Source: Shewanella sp. GD04112 | GTDB taxonomy: Bacteria > Pseudomonadota > Gammaproteobacteria > Enterobacterales > Shewanellaceae | Length of the DNA stretch: 64,000 nt | Assembly: GCF_029835735.1 (NCBI RefSeq) | Contig: NZ_JAOEAL010000001.1 | Coordinates: 1,674,001-1,738,000, forward strand | Direction: 5' to 3' | Program-made: the position numbers and the translations under genes | Shown: one piece after another, positions 55,273 to 64,000 of the stretch | Layout: every line of letters begins with the position of its first letter | Numbering within the stretch: position 1 is the first letter of the stretch | Notes under the pieces: model-generated | Seen by the model: the letters and a program-made list of their open reading frames with translations, nothing else | Database searches by the model: none | What the model was told of the DNA's origin: nothing

Positions 55273-57407
55273 TGGCGATGGAAAAGACATTTTATTTAAC
55301 CCGCCGTGAAGACGGTATCGCCATTCTAACGATGGACGTACCCGGCGAAACCATGAATACCCTCAAGGCAGAATTTGGCCCTGAGATCAGTGAGATCCTG
55401 TCTGAGATTAAACGCGATAGCAGTATCCGTGGCCTAGTGCTGATTTCGGGTAAAAAAGACTCCTTCGTAGCTGGTGCGGATATCTCTATGCTCGATGCTT
55501 GCCAAACGGCGGGCGATGCTAAGGCCCTATCCCAGCAAGGGCATGTGGTGTTTAACGAGTTAGAAGCCTTGAATATCCCTGTGGTTGCCGCGATACATGG
55601 CGCCTGTTTAGGGGGCGGTTTAGAGCTTGCGCTCGCCTGTCATCAACGTGTGTGTAGTGATGATGGCAAGACCATGCTGGGCGTCCCCGAAGTGCAACTC
55701 GGTTTATTACCCGGTGGCGGCGGTACTCAGCGTTTACCTCGTTTAGTGGGGATCACTACTGCACTGGATATGATGTTGACGGGTAAACAAATTCGTCCTA
55801 AACAAGCGTTAAAGATGGGCTTAGTCAACGACGTAGTACCACAGACGATTTTACTGCAAACCGCGGTGGAAATGGCGCTTGCGGGTAAGCGCACTGCGAA
55901 ACCAGTTAAAAAATCGCTGGTCAATCAATTACTCGAAGGCACAGGATTCGGTCGTAACATTATTTTCGATCAAGCCGCCAAGCAAGTCGCTAAGAAAACC
56001 CAAGGTAACTATCCTGCGCCGGCAAAAATTATTGATTGCGTGCGCCAAGGTATGGCTAAGGGAATGCAGAAAGGGCTTGAGGTGGAAGCCAGCCATTTTG
56101 CAGAGCTGGTGGTGTCGAAAGAATCTGAGGCGCTGCGCAGTATTTTCTTTGCCACCACAGAGATGAAGAAAGAAACTGGCGCCGAAGGGGCGACACCACG
56201 TAAAGTCAAAAAAGCCGTGATCTTAGGTGGCGGTTTGATGGGCGGTGGTATTGCTTCGGTCACGACGACTAAGGCTAAAATTCCTGCACGGGTAAAAGAC
56301 ATTAACGAAAAGGGCTTAAGCAATGCGCTTTCCTACGCCTATAAGTTATTGGATAAAGGCGTTAAACGTCGTCATATGACGCCAGCCGTTCGCGACAATT
56401 TAATGGCACTGATGACAACGACGACTGAGTATAAAGGCGTTAAGGACGCTGATATTGTTGTTGAAGCCGTATTTGAGGATTTAGCGCTTAAACATCAGAT
56501 GGTTAAAGATATTGAGCGTGAATGCGGTGAGCACACGATTTTTGCATCTAACACCTCATCTTTACCCATTGGTCAAATTGCACAAGCAGCGAGCCGTCCT
56601 GAAAATGTGATTGGCTTACATTATTTCTCACCCGTAGAAAAAATGCCGCTGGTGGAAGTGATTGCCCATGCGAAAACGTCTCCAGAGACGATTGCCACCA
56701 CAGTGGCCTTTGCCCGCAAACAGGGTAAAACACCAATCGTGGTACAAGACGGTGCCGGTTTTTATGTTAACCGTATCCTCGCGCTTTATATGAACGAAGC
56801 TGCCCAATTGCTGCTGGAAGGGCAGAGTATTGAGCACTTAGACAAAGCCTTAGTGAAGTTCGGTTTCCCCGTTGGCCCTATCACTCTGCTCGATGAAGTG
56901 GGTATCGATGTGGGTGCTAAAATCGCTCCAATCCTGGAAAAAGAACTGGGTGAGCGCTTTAAAGCCCCAGCAGCCTTCGATAAGTTACTGAGCGATGATA
57001 GAAAAGGCCGTAAAAATGGCAAAGGTTTCTATCAATATGCAGCTGGCAATAAAGCGTCCAGCAAGAAGAAAGCCGTGGATGAAAGCGTGTATGGCGTATT
57101 AGGTATCAAACCGGGTATCGATAAAGAAATGAGCTCGGTAGCGGAACGTTGTGTCGTGCAAATGCTCAATGAAGCAGTACGTTGTTTAGATGACGGCATT
57201 ATTGCTTCAGCGCGTGATGGTGATATTGGCGCTATCTTCGGTATTGGTTTCCCACCATTCTTGGGTGGCCCATTCCACTATATCGATACTCTAGGGGCCG
57301 ATAATTTAGTGAGCATACTGGTACGTTATCAGGCTCAATACGGCGACCGATTTGAGCCATGTCCACGTCTTAAGGCGATGGCGGCAGAAAAGACTCGTTT
57401 CTTCTAG
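55272..57407 (+). CDS. fadJ: Fatty acid oxidation complex alpha subunit
   Basis: The 711-residue protein has an enoyl-CoA hydratase half (FVAGADISML, GACLGGGLELALACHQRV and the catalytic glutamate of GVPEVQLGLLPGGGGTQRLP) and a 3-hydroxyacyl-CoA dehydrogenase half (AVILGGGLMGGGIA NAD-binding, catalytic His in GLHYFSPVEKMPLVEVI). It carries out the middle two steps of beta-oxidation. A second ATG at 55278 is possible. It ends at a strong terminator. Confidence 0.96.
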   Translation: MAMEKTFYLTRREDGIAILTMDVPGETMNTLKAEFGPEISEILSEIKRDSSIRGLVLISGKKDSFVAGADISMLDACQTAGDAKALSQQGHVVFNELEALNIPVVAAIHGACLGGGLELALACHQRVCSDDGKTMLGVPEVQLGLLPGGGGTQRLPRLVGITTALDMMLTGKQIRPKQALKMGLVNDVVPQTILLQTAVEMALAGKRTAKPVKKSLVNQLLEGTGFGRNIIFDQAAKQVAKKTQGNYPAPAKIIDCVRQGMAKGMQKGLEVEASHFAELVVSKESEALRSIFFATTEMKKETGAEGATPRKVKKAVILGGGLMGGGIASVTTTKAKIPARVKDINEKGLSNALSYAYKLLDKGVKRRHMTPAVRDNLMALMTTTTEYKGVKDADIVVEAVFEDLALKHQMVKDIERECGEHTIFASNTSSLPIGQIAQAASRPENVIGLHYFSPVEKMPLVEVIAHAKTSPETIATTVAFARKQGKTPIVVQDGAGFYVNRILALYMNEAAQLLLEGQSIEHLDKALVKFGFPVGPITLLDEVGIDVGAKIAPILEKELGERFKAPAAFDKLLSDDRKGRKNGKGFYQYAAGNKASSKKKAVDESVYGVLGIKPGIDKEMSSVAERCVVQMLNEAVRCLDDGIIASARDGDIGAIFGIGFPPFLGGPFHYIDTLGADNLVSILVRYQAQYGDRFEPCPRLKAMAAEKTRFF

Positions 57408-57428
57408 GTACATAAATAGGTGTTGGTT

Positions 57429-57458
57429 AAAAAAGCGGCAATTCGATGCCGCTTTTTT
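57429..57458 (+). terminator. Terminator after fadIJ
   Basis: Stem AAAAAAGCGGCA/TGCCGCTTTTTT with a six-base loop, 22 bases after the fadJ stop. Confidence 0.9.
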
Positions 57459-57670
57459 ATTGCCTCTTGGCTAAGTTTTGCCTAAAAAATGTTCACATTT
57501 GTCAGATGGATCTTGTATTATGGCGTGCCTATTTACGGCAGTTGTGCCGTGACGCCGTGTATCTAGATGTTGATTAGTGCAGATAAGTAGTCTTGCTTAG
57601 AGTTTATTTGTATTGAGAACTGCTATTTTTTGATTTGCACTATCGTGAGTTAGCCGATAAAGAGGTTGCT

Positions 57671-57880
57671 GTGGGATTCATGTTTTATATCGTTGTCGCC
57701 TTGTCTGTGAGTTGTTCCTGGTGTTTTGGTGTTGCGGCTTTTAGAGCAGGACTATCGGTAAGCTATTGGGCTGTAATGGGATTTATACTTGGTCCCTTAG
57801 CGTTTCCACTGTTTTCTTCCCATAAACGTATTGCGTTAAGCAGAATGCGCCAGACTTCTGACGTTAGACTAACCGCTTAA
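57671..57880 (+). CDS. Small membrane protein
   Basis: From GTG 57671 (AGAGG five bases upstream) the product is 69 residues with two hydrophobic segments separated by a short turn (residues about 4-24 and 30-48) and a basic tail (SSHKRIALSRMRQ). Not recognised. It is a single gene between the fadIJ terminator and the hairpin at 57912. ATG 57680 is an alternative start. Confidence 0.6.
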   Translation: MGFMFYIVVALSVSCSWCFGVAAFRAGLSVSYWAVMGFILGPLAFPLFSSHKRIALSRMRQTSDVRLTA

Positions 57881-57911
57881 TGTATATGGTTTTTCGTAAA
57901 TGCGGCCAATA

Positions 57912-57935
57912 AAAAAGGAGCATTAGCTCCTTTTT
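57912..57935. terminator. Bidirectional terminator
   Basis: Stem AAAAAGGAGC/GCTCCTTTTT with an ATTA loop and T residues on both strands. It can end the small membrane protein gene on the plus strand and the peptide unit on the minus strand. Confidence 0.88.
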
Positions 57936-58006
57936 ATTGGCCTAGGCCGCGCGCTAGCAAAATGGCTCTAGGCTCTGTAAACGGCATATTTCCGCTTAAA
58001 GTGGAA

Positions 58007-58123
58007 TTAATTCCACCAACCTTTGGCTGGGATCACTTCTAGGTGGTTTAAGCCTTCTGGTAATTTCACTTTTTTACGAACAGGCTTTGCGAAACCAAGT
58101 GCTTTTTTGAGTGAGTTAATCAT
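58007..58123 (-). CDS. 38-residue basic peptide
   Basis: ATG 58123 is preceded by AAGGAG at the ideal distance of six bases. The product begins MINSLKKALGFAKPVRKKVK and ends HLEVIPAKGWWN, with lysine and arginine in the first half and two tryptophans at the end. It has no signal peptide. It starts 35 bases after the repeat-protein gene on the same strand and ends before the terminator at 57912, so the two are probably co-transcribed. I do not recognise a family; a leader, toxin or structural peptide are all possible. Confidence 0.65.
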   Translation of the reverse strand: MINSLKKALGFAKPVRKKVKLPEGLNHLEVIPAKGWWN

Positions 58124-58158
58124 GATTAGCTCCTTGTCTCTAAAATTTATTAAACCGA

Positions 58159-58398
58159 TTAAGCCAAAGTTGTTTCTGAGAAGCGCACGTTTGGCGCTGC
58201 CGCGAGTTCAACAGGTTTGAAGCGCACGTTTGGCGCTGCCGCGAGTTCAACAGGTTTGAAGCGCACGTTTGGTGCTGCTGCGAGTTCAACAGGTTTGAAG
58301 CGCACATTTGGTGCTGCCGCTGTTTCGAGAGAAACAGCGTTAATGGCGATGCTTAGGGTAGATAGTAATACAGCAGCAGTTAGAATTCCTTTCATCAT
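58159..58398 (-). CDS. Exported protein of 13-residue tandem repeats
   Basis: From ATG 58398 the product is 79 residues. Residues 1-24 form a signal peptide (MMKGILTAAVLLSTLSIA). The rest is almost entirely repeats of AAAPNVRFKPVEL: three full units and a fourth ending AAAPNVRFSETTLA. Base differences between copies are silent, so the peptide sequence is under selection. An in-frame ATG at 58395 is possible; the frame to 58452 is not signal-like. No family is recognised. It may be cut into repeated peptides, form a fibre or coat, or act in the envelope. Confidence 0.75.
   Translation of the reverse strand: MMKGILTAAVLLSTLSIAINAVSLETAAAPNVRFKPVELAAAPNVRFKPVELAAAPNVRFKPVELAAAPNVRFSETTLA
58180..58320. 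repeat. 39-bp tandem repeat, about 3.6 copies
   Basis: Units at 58180-58218 and 58219-58257 are identical, 58258-58296 has two base changes, and a partial fourth unit follows. Thirty-nine is a multiple of three, so copy-number change would lengthen or shorten the encoded protein by 13 residues without breaking the frame. Confidence 0.95.
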
Positions 58399-58504
58399 TT
58401 TATCTCTCAGGGTAGTTGATAATGTTTTATTTTTTGACACTGAACACCTCATTGCAGATGTTGTGCCAATGTTTCAAACTACCGATTGAGAGATAATGTA
58501 ATGA

Positions 58505-61500
58505 TCAGATAATGTTGTGGTGGGGCATGAATTTACTCCGATCATCTTGTAGCAACTGAGTAAATTCGGTTTCATTTATCGCTTTGCTAAAGATATAACC
58601 TTGTATTTCCTCGCAATTAAGGGCTCGTAGGATATTTAACTGCGCAGCCTGTTCAACACCTTCACCGACAACCGACAGACCCATATTGTGAGCGATGGTA
58701 ATGATCGAATCGACCATCTTCAAATCTCGGTCTGATTTATCAATATCGTCGACAAAGGCTTTATCGATTTTAAGCGTATGAATTGGGAATCGTTTTAAGT
58801 AAGACAATGAGGAATAACCCGTACCGAAATCATCTAACGCTAGACTAACCCCCATCTTCGCTAGTTGCTGCATAACGGTTATGGCCATTTCTGGCTGTTT
58901 AATAACCGTCCCCTCGGTGATTTCAAGTTCCAAGTGGGAGGCTGGTAATTGTGTCAAGCGTAAAATAGATTCTATTCTTTGTTGTAGGTCGGGTAGGGCA
59001 AACTGACGTGACGATAAATTGACGGCGACTCTTCCTTTAAATAGCCCTTGTTCACGCCATTTCTGCGCAGCAAAACAGGCTTTCCTCAGCACAATTTCAC
59101 CGATTTCGATAATGAGACCATTTTCTTCTGCAAGAGGAATAAAATCATTTGGTGGGACTAATCCACGCGTGGGATGATTTAAACGGACTAAGGCCTCCAT
59201 TCCCGCGACGTGACCACTTTTAAGATCAACTTTGGGTTGATAATACACCTCAAATAAATCTTCTTTTAATCCTTCACGAATTAGGTTTTCAATTTCTAAT
59301 TGTTTAATCGCATGTTGGTTAAGGGATTCTGAGTAGAATTGGTAACAATTACCGCCGGCAGATTTAGCATGATACATGGCAATATCCGCTTTTCTCAGTA
59401 GTGCTTGCTCACTCTGTTCATCTTCAGGGTAGAAAACAATACCAATACTCACGCCCAAAACCAGCTGCTCATGGCCGATTTCAAACATGGTTTTAAAGGC
59501 TTCAATGACACGTCCTGCAATCGCGGCACAGGCACTAATGTCAGATGTTTTATCGAGTACAATCGCAAACTCATCGCCACCTAGGCGATAGATGCTGGTG
59601 TTTTTAGGAACAACAGACTTAATTCTGACGGACACGAGTTTGAGTAACTGATCGCCAATTTGGTGGCCTAAGGAGTCATTGATACGCTTAAAATTGTCGA
59701 GATCGAGTACCATTAAGGCATGGGTAATTTCTTTATTAACTAAGTTTCCTAAGGTGACTTGCAAGTTTGAGCGATTGGGCAGCCCCGTTAATAGGTCATT
59801 GTTGGTGAGTTTACGAAGCTCTTCTTCTTGTTGTTTACGTCTTGATATATCAGAAAATACCCCAACGTAATGCGATAATTCACCTAATTCATCGTAAATG
59901 GCGTCAATTGTGAGTTCCATATGGAAATGGCTTTTGTCACCACGGCTAGCTTCAACTTCGCTGGCCCAACGACCTTGTTGTTTTAACATGGTACGAATTT
60001 GATTAGTAAAGGACTCCGGATACAAATCGAAGGTAAGCAGATTACCAATAAAATCAGTTCGATTACGCTGAGAAATTCTACAGCACGCTTCGTTCACCTC
60101 AACAAATCGATATTCACTGTCGAGAATAAACATACCTTCGGAAATATTTTCAATGGCTTTTTCGAACAGTTTTAATTGTTCTTCCTTTTGCTTGAACTGA
60201 CTGATGTTTTTAATTGTCCCCGTCATCCGTAGTGCATTGTCTTTATCGTCTCTTTCTACGATTTTCGCTCGGTCTAGGATCCAGATCCAACTATCATCTT
60301 TGCCTTTAACTCTATATGCCGCTTCAAAATGGTCGGTTTCACCGTAGAAGTGTTTATTGAGTGCTTCTCTTACACGTTCTTGATCCATGGGGTGAATATT
60401 ACTTTCTTCATCACTGTTGCCTGAACGGTGACCATCCCTCGGAAATTCCAATGCCCCCCAAATATTCGAACGGAAAATATTGCCAGTCTCAATATCCCAG
60501 TCCCACATTTCATCGCCACTTCCCCATAAAGAAAGCTTTAGACGTTCTTCACTTAATGCAATTTGGCGTTGTGTTTCTCGTTTTCTTAATATGGATTTAA
60601 TAATAGAAAAAGTAATAAGTATTGATAAAATAAAATAAGATATTTTTGCATAAATCGATGTCCACCAAGGCGGAGATACATTAATTTTGATAGACTTTGT
60701 TGGACCTTTTTCTTTTGTTACGGGATTTTCAGCATATACATTAAAAATATAGTTCCCCGGTGATAAGTTAGTGTAAGTTGCTGAGTTTATTTCTTTTGCA
60801 GTGATCCAAGTCTCTGATAGACCGTCAAGATTATAAAAATATTCAATTTTCTTGTGGCTCGATTTTGGAGAGTTGAACTTGAGTGTGAATGGATAGTCAG
60901 AATACTTTAAATTCACAACATTTGAACTAGAAATGCTCTTTTCTAAAAAATTGCTTTCATAGTCTACAACTTTGTTGAAAACAAGTAATTCACTTATGTT
61001 TGTTTCAATTTTTTCTTTTGCTATATGATTTCTTGTATTTTCAACGTCAATTAAACTAACTCCAGAGATTCCTCCGAATAAATACATGCCATTAAAGTAA
61101 AGGCCGCTTTGAGTATTGTATTCATTCTGACTTCCATATTCGGATGGGAGCCTAAGAAATTTGTTTCCATTTTTTATGACTATCTCGTTCAGTGATGATG
61201 CTGCCAAATTACCTTTTTTGTCAGTAGCAATCGAGTAAAAAGGTTTGTTTGTATAATAAATTTCAAGTTGAGAAGGATCATCTTTGCTCATGGAAATGAT
61301 AGATGTTCTTGTGCCAAAAACATAAGTTTCTTCTGTTTCGGCTACGCAATAAACAAAGTCTTTATCATACAATAATGTTTCATTTCCAAATTGGTCTAGT
61401 TGAATCAAACCACCTTGCGTTGCAAGTAATATATAACCATTATTAGTTTCTAACAGTCCAAATAGAGGGTGCCTGTTTTTTAAGTTTACAGTTTTTTCTA

Positions 61501-62728
61501 TTCTTTTTGTGCTTAAATTTATTATATGTACTTTGAAGTTATCTGTGCCGACAATTAAAGTGTTTTCATTTTTTTTATAAAGTGAAACTATATTGTCATT
61601 TGTTATTTTGTTATTCTTTTCTTTTAAAAAGAAAAGTCCAGATTGTCCACCTACAATTAAATCGCCTTCGAATGAGGAAATATATTTTGGTCCGTTAATC
61701 GATGTATTTATTATACGTTGTAATGACAGGTCTGGATTGTAAATACCTATTTCACTATTGTCGCCAGATATTGCTATTGATTTGTCAAGTATCGAAATTG
61801 ACCACACGTTATCTCTTGGGTTGACAAGTGATTGAACAAGGTTGCTACTATTTCTTATTAAGATGAAACCCATGTTTAAAGAGGGTATTATAATATAGTT
61901 TTTTGTGCTGTATGCTTGTGTTGGCTCAGTTATTCCTTTATCAAGTAAATATCCTTGTAGTATTGAATCTAGATTTTTTGGCTCTATTTTTAATACTTTT
62001 TCATTTCTTATAGTAAAAAAATTCTCTTTGATTTTTTTTGATACAGCATATTCATCTTCAATTGTTTCATATTCGCCATTTAGGTTTAATATAAATATTT
62101 TGGTTGATGAGAAATCGATGTCTAATGATTTTTTCTTAAGTATTTTGCTGGTTTTGTTTTTGTTAAAATGAATGACTTTTCCATCATGGTTTCTTATTAT
62201 ATATCCATCTAATGTTTTAATTGCTTTTTTTACAAAGCTAAACTCATCATTGGAATAGATATTTTTTATTTTAAAATCTTCCTTATTGATCTCTATTAAT
62301 TTATCTTTAGTACCTACAGTGTAAACCACGCCATTATCATTTATTGACCAAATTGCTTCATTAATGTCTGGATATTTTTCAAAGGTCTCTAAGTCCGAGT
62401 TGTATATGTTCAGACCATTATCAGTACCGACAAATAATGTCCCATTATCGAATAGCAAACTTTGAATAAATGAGCTGGATAAACCAGAGCGGTCATTTGT
62501 AAAAAAGTGCTTAAACTCTTCTCCGTCGAATCTATTTAGCCCATTTAATGTTCCGATCCATATGTAGCCATCGGTGTCTTCTACTACAGATGTGATGGTA
62601 CTTTGTGACAAGCCTTCGGGAACGCCATAGGATTCAGTTTTCAGTGCAATAGGAAGTTCTTGTGCTTGCACACAAGAGAAAAATGCAAGCGCAAGCAAGA
62701 GGAGAATTTGTAAGAGTACTTTTGGCAT
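58505..62728 (-). CDS. Two-component-type propeller sensor with PAS, GGDEF and EAL domains
   Basis: From ATG 62728 the protein is about 1407 residues with a signal peptide (MPKVLLQILLLLALAFFSCV). The periplasmic half (about 30-680) is a propeller sensor of the kind found in hybrid histidine kinases (YGVPEGLSQSTITSVVEDTDGYIWIGT near its start), followed by a Y_Y_Y domain and a membrane helix. Inside are two PAS-like domains, a GGDEF domain (GGDEF at 1050-1054, intact) and an EAL domain (Glu1178-Leu1180, intact). It probably makes and/or breaks cyclic di-GMP in response to an outside signal. The part coding for the propeller (about 60600-62650) is far richer in A and T than the GGDEF-EAL part. 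ATG 62761 is an alternative start. Confidence 0.88.
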   Translation of the reverse strand: MPKVLLQILLLLALAFFSCVQAQELPIALKTESYGVPEGLSQSTITSVVEDTDGYIWIGTLNGLNRFDGEEFKHFFTNDRSGLSSSFIQSLLFDNGTLFVGTDNGLNIYNSDLETFEKYPDINEAIWSINDNGVVYTVGTKDKLIEINKEDFKIKNIYSNDEFSFVKKAIKTLDGYIIRNHDGKVIHFNKNKTSKILKKKSLDIDFSSTKIFILNLNGEYETIEDEYAVSKKIKENFFTIRNEKVLKIEPKNLDSILQGYLLDKGITEPTQAYSTKNYIIIPSLNMGFILIRNSSNLVQSLVNPRDNVWSISILDKSIAISGDNSEIGIYNPDLSLQRIINTSINGPKYISSFEGDLIVGGQSGLFFLKEKNNKITNDNIVSLYKKNENTLIVGTDNFKVHIINLSTKRIEKTVNLKNRHPLFGLLETNNGYILLATQGGLIQLDQFGNETLLYDKDFVYCVAETEETYVFGTRTSIISMSKDDPSQLEIYYTNKPFYSIATDKKGNLAASSLNEIVIKNGNKFLRLPSEYGSQNEYNTQSGLYFNGMYLFGGISGVSLIDVENTRNHIAKEKIETNISELLVFNKVVDYESNFLEKSISSSNVVNLKYSDYPFTLKFNSPKSSHKKIEYFYNLDGLSETWITAKEINSATYTNLSPGNYIFNVYAENPVTKEKGPTKSIKINVSPPWWTSIYAKISYFILSILITFSIIKSILRKRETQRQIALSEERLKLSLWGSGDEMWDWDIETGNIFRSNIWGALEFPRDGHRSGNSDEESNIHPMDQERVREALNKHFYGETDHFEAAYRVKGKDDSWIWILDRAKIVERDDKDNALRMTGTIKNISQFKQKEEQLKLFEKAIENISEGMFILDSEYRFVEVNEACCRISQRNRTDFIGNLLTFDLYPESFTNQIRTMLKQQGRWASEVEASRGDKSHFHMELTIDAIYDELGELSHYVGVFSDISRRKQQEEELRKLTNNDLLTGLPNRSNLQVTLGNLVNKEITHALMVLDLDNFKRINDSLGHQIGDQLLKLVSVRIKSVVPKNTSIYRLGGDEFAIVLDKTSDISACAAIAGRVIEAFKTMFEIGHEQLVLGVSIGIVFYPEDEQSEQALLRKADIAMYHAKSAGGNCYQFYSESLNQHAIKQLEIENLIREGLKEDLFEVYYQPKVDLKSGHVAGMEALVRLNHPTRGLVPPNDFIPLAEENGLIIEIGEIVLRKACFAAQKWREQGLFKGRVAVNLSSRQFALPDLQQRIESILRLTQLPASHLELEITEGTVIKQPEMAITVMQQLAKMGVSLALDDFGTGYSSLSYLKRFPIHTLKIDKAFVDDIDKSDRDLKMVDSIITIAHNMGLSVVGEGVEQAAQLNILRALNCEEIQGYIFSKAINETEFTQLLQDDRSKFMPHHNII

Positions 62729-63012
62729 AGTGTTGTTCTTAGTATTGTCCGAGGATGCCATGAAACAATTGTGTTACATCACTTTTCCAGAAATACTTGC
62801 TTTTGTCAAAAGTGAGAATGTAAAAAATCCTTTTGATTGCAGATAGATGGCGTTGGATTTTGCATCCTTTTTCATCTCTCAAGAGGATTGACCGCGTTTT
62901 GCATCAAATTTTTATACAAAGACAAGAGATACGACTAGGCAAAACCCATAACACAGCGCTTTTGTTTGTTTAGTTCAAACTCTCAATTCATGATCTAATT
63001 TGAGACTGCAGC

Positions 63013-64000
63013 CTAAAAATTGAACTTTTCAGTGTCTTGTTTAAAGAGTTTAAGATCGGTAATCATATTCTCTGATTTGAGCGCTGACTGGGCCGCATGG
63101 GCAGAACCTGTGCTAAAAAGCACCAATCTATCGCTATGCTTAGTGCGCATTTTTCGCATCATAAACTTAATAAGATCTGGGCGAGTGAGTTTGTTGATTT
63201 CTGCGACCACTAATTCACGCTGATTAAACTGATAATCACGGTTGCCCACGCTCACCCAATAACGCTGACCACGGGTTTTTAGGTTAGCATCATGCTCCAT
63301 CACTTGGTTGATGAGTCCCTGTTTGGTGCTTTCCCATTCTTCATTGGTTATTTGCATTACCGCATAATTAAAGTCCGCGATAAATTCATCGATTGCCTCT
63401 AATAAATGCAGCGGTCCCGTTGTCGGGGATTGAATATAGAAAATGAGTCCCGGATGGCGATTGAGTGGCAGATAACCTGTGCCGACCATGTAGCCCAATT
63501 GTTTTTCGGTACGTAACTCATGGAAGAAGGTCGAAGACATAGTGTGGTTGAGTAAGCTAAACAGCGCCATTTTCTCAGGTGTTGCAATAGCTGATTGATA
63601 ATAAACAATAATCGCACTGTCTTGATGGTCTATCGCCAATTCCCGAAGGAGAGTGCCTTGCCCAGTTAAGTTGATTAATTCACGGGTCGACTCTGCGCTT
63701 GGACTAGAGACGAGGGACAAGATATGCTCCAGTCGTTTTCCTAAGGCTTGCGCCTCTGACACAAGCCAATCGCCGTAAATCAGCCCTTCAAGGTAAATCT
63801 TCTCGTAAAAGGCGCGTACATGGTTATGCAGATCATTTAAGGTGATATTTTCCAGCATCTGCGCCATGCGAGCAGGCTCGTAGCTGCGTTTTTGCAGTGT
63901 GGCAGTCAAGCTCGTGAATAGTTGCGAAATCGGTTTGGCTTGCGCTAGGTTTTGCCAGCTACGCAGCAGCTGAGATTTAATTAACGCAAACCGTTCTTCG
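63013..64000 (-). CDS. M16 (pitrilysin-type) peptidase, 3' part
   Basis: The frame continues past the window edge (residues EERFALIKSQLLRSWQNLAQ are read at the edge), so only the last 329 codons are present. The sequence MSSTFFHELRTEKQLGYMVGTGY is the conserved C-terminal RTE.QLGY stretch of insulinase/pitrilysin proteases. The zinc-binding HxxEH motif lies in the missing N-terminal part. It is likely a periplasmic protease. Bases 62762-63012 between it and the sensor gene hold no supported feature. Confidence 0.88.
   Translation of the reverse strand, partial: EERFALIKSQLLRSWQNLAQAKPISQLFTSLTATLQKRSYEPARMAQMLENITLNDLHNHVRAFYEKIYLEGLIYGDWLVSEAQALGKRLEHILSLVSSPSAESTRELINLTGQGTLLRELAIDHQDSAIIVYYQSAIATPEKMALFSLLNHTMSSTFFHELRTEKQLGYMVGTGYLPLNRHPGLIFYIQSPTTGPLHLLEAIDEFIADFNYAVMQITNEEWESTKQGLINQVMEHDANLKTRGQRYWVSVGNRDYQFNQRELVVAEINKLTRPDLIKFMMRKMRTKHSDRLVLFSTGSAHAAQSALKSENMITDLKLFKQDTEKFNF

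Noticed and set aside
58217..58489. Plus-strand open frame with a GLKRTFGAAASST repeat.
   Set aside because: It is the antisense of the exported repeat protein, which has a signal peptide and silent changes in its own frame.

Overview
The window looks like chromosomal DNA of a Shewanella species (Gammaproteobacteria). The evidence is protein similarity recognised by eye (SstT, FadI/FadJ, AcpH, QueA-Tgt-YajC-SecD-SecF, PutP, a Bat aerotolerance operon, a DUF3379 anti-sigma protein, a GH109-type glycosidase), the moderate GC content, and the dense tRNA-Glu/tRNA-Ala cluster. No database search was run; species-level placement is inference.

Layout. 1-1460: tandem tRNA genes (a tRNA-Ala tail, one complete tRNA-Ala, seven tRNA-Glu), then a terminator and a heptamer repeat. 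1908-8085: an ABC exporter, a divergent DNA alkylation repair pair (Ada/AraC/AlkA fusion and Ogt), a DEAD-box RNA helicase and a dual-specificity-type phosphatase. 8234-11494: a lipoprotein phospholipase D-family gene broken by a complete IS200/IS605 element carrying divergent tnpA and tnpB. 11586-14485: CheV, SstT and a CIA30 protein. 14538-15917: a GH109-family gene interrupted by one amber codon.

16166-20560 is an accessory island. It starts with a decayed P2-type phage integrase. Next comes an integron-like cassette array with at least four attC-like sites and no integron integrase in view. Its three cassette genes encode a membrane-anchored coiled-coil protein, a predicted PD-(D/E)XK nuclease, and a HEPN-like protein whose frame is broken by a 22-bp tandem duplication.

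20916-32159 returns to core genes: a pseudouridine synthase, a thioredoxin-like oxidoreductase, AcpH, the queA-tgt-yajC-secD-secF run, a siroheme synthase-like gene and YaeQ. 32200-41621 holds a secreted subtilase, an RND efflux operon with DUF2892 and rhodanese genes, a SIMPL protein and a VOC protein. 41722-53692 holds a FadL-like porin, PutP, an ECF sigma/anti-sigma pair and the Bat operon moxR-DUF58-DUF4381-batA-batB/C-batD. 53962-57407 is fadI-fadJ. FadR-like operator sequences lie upstream of both fadIJ and the fadL-like gene, which suggests coordinated fatty-acid uptake and beta-oxidation.

57671-64000 holds a small membrane protein, then an unrecognised two-gene unit (an exported protein made of 13-residue tandem repeats and a 38-residue basic peptide). 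It ends with a 1400-residue propeller-GGDEF-EAL sensor with an unusually AT-rich sensory half and the 3' part of an M16 peptidase gene. The repeat/peptide unit and the integron-like array are the best candidates for undescribed biology.
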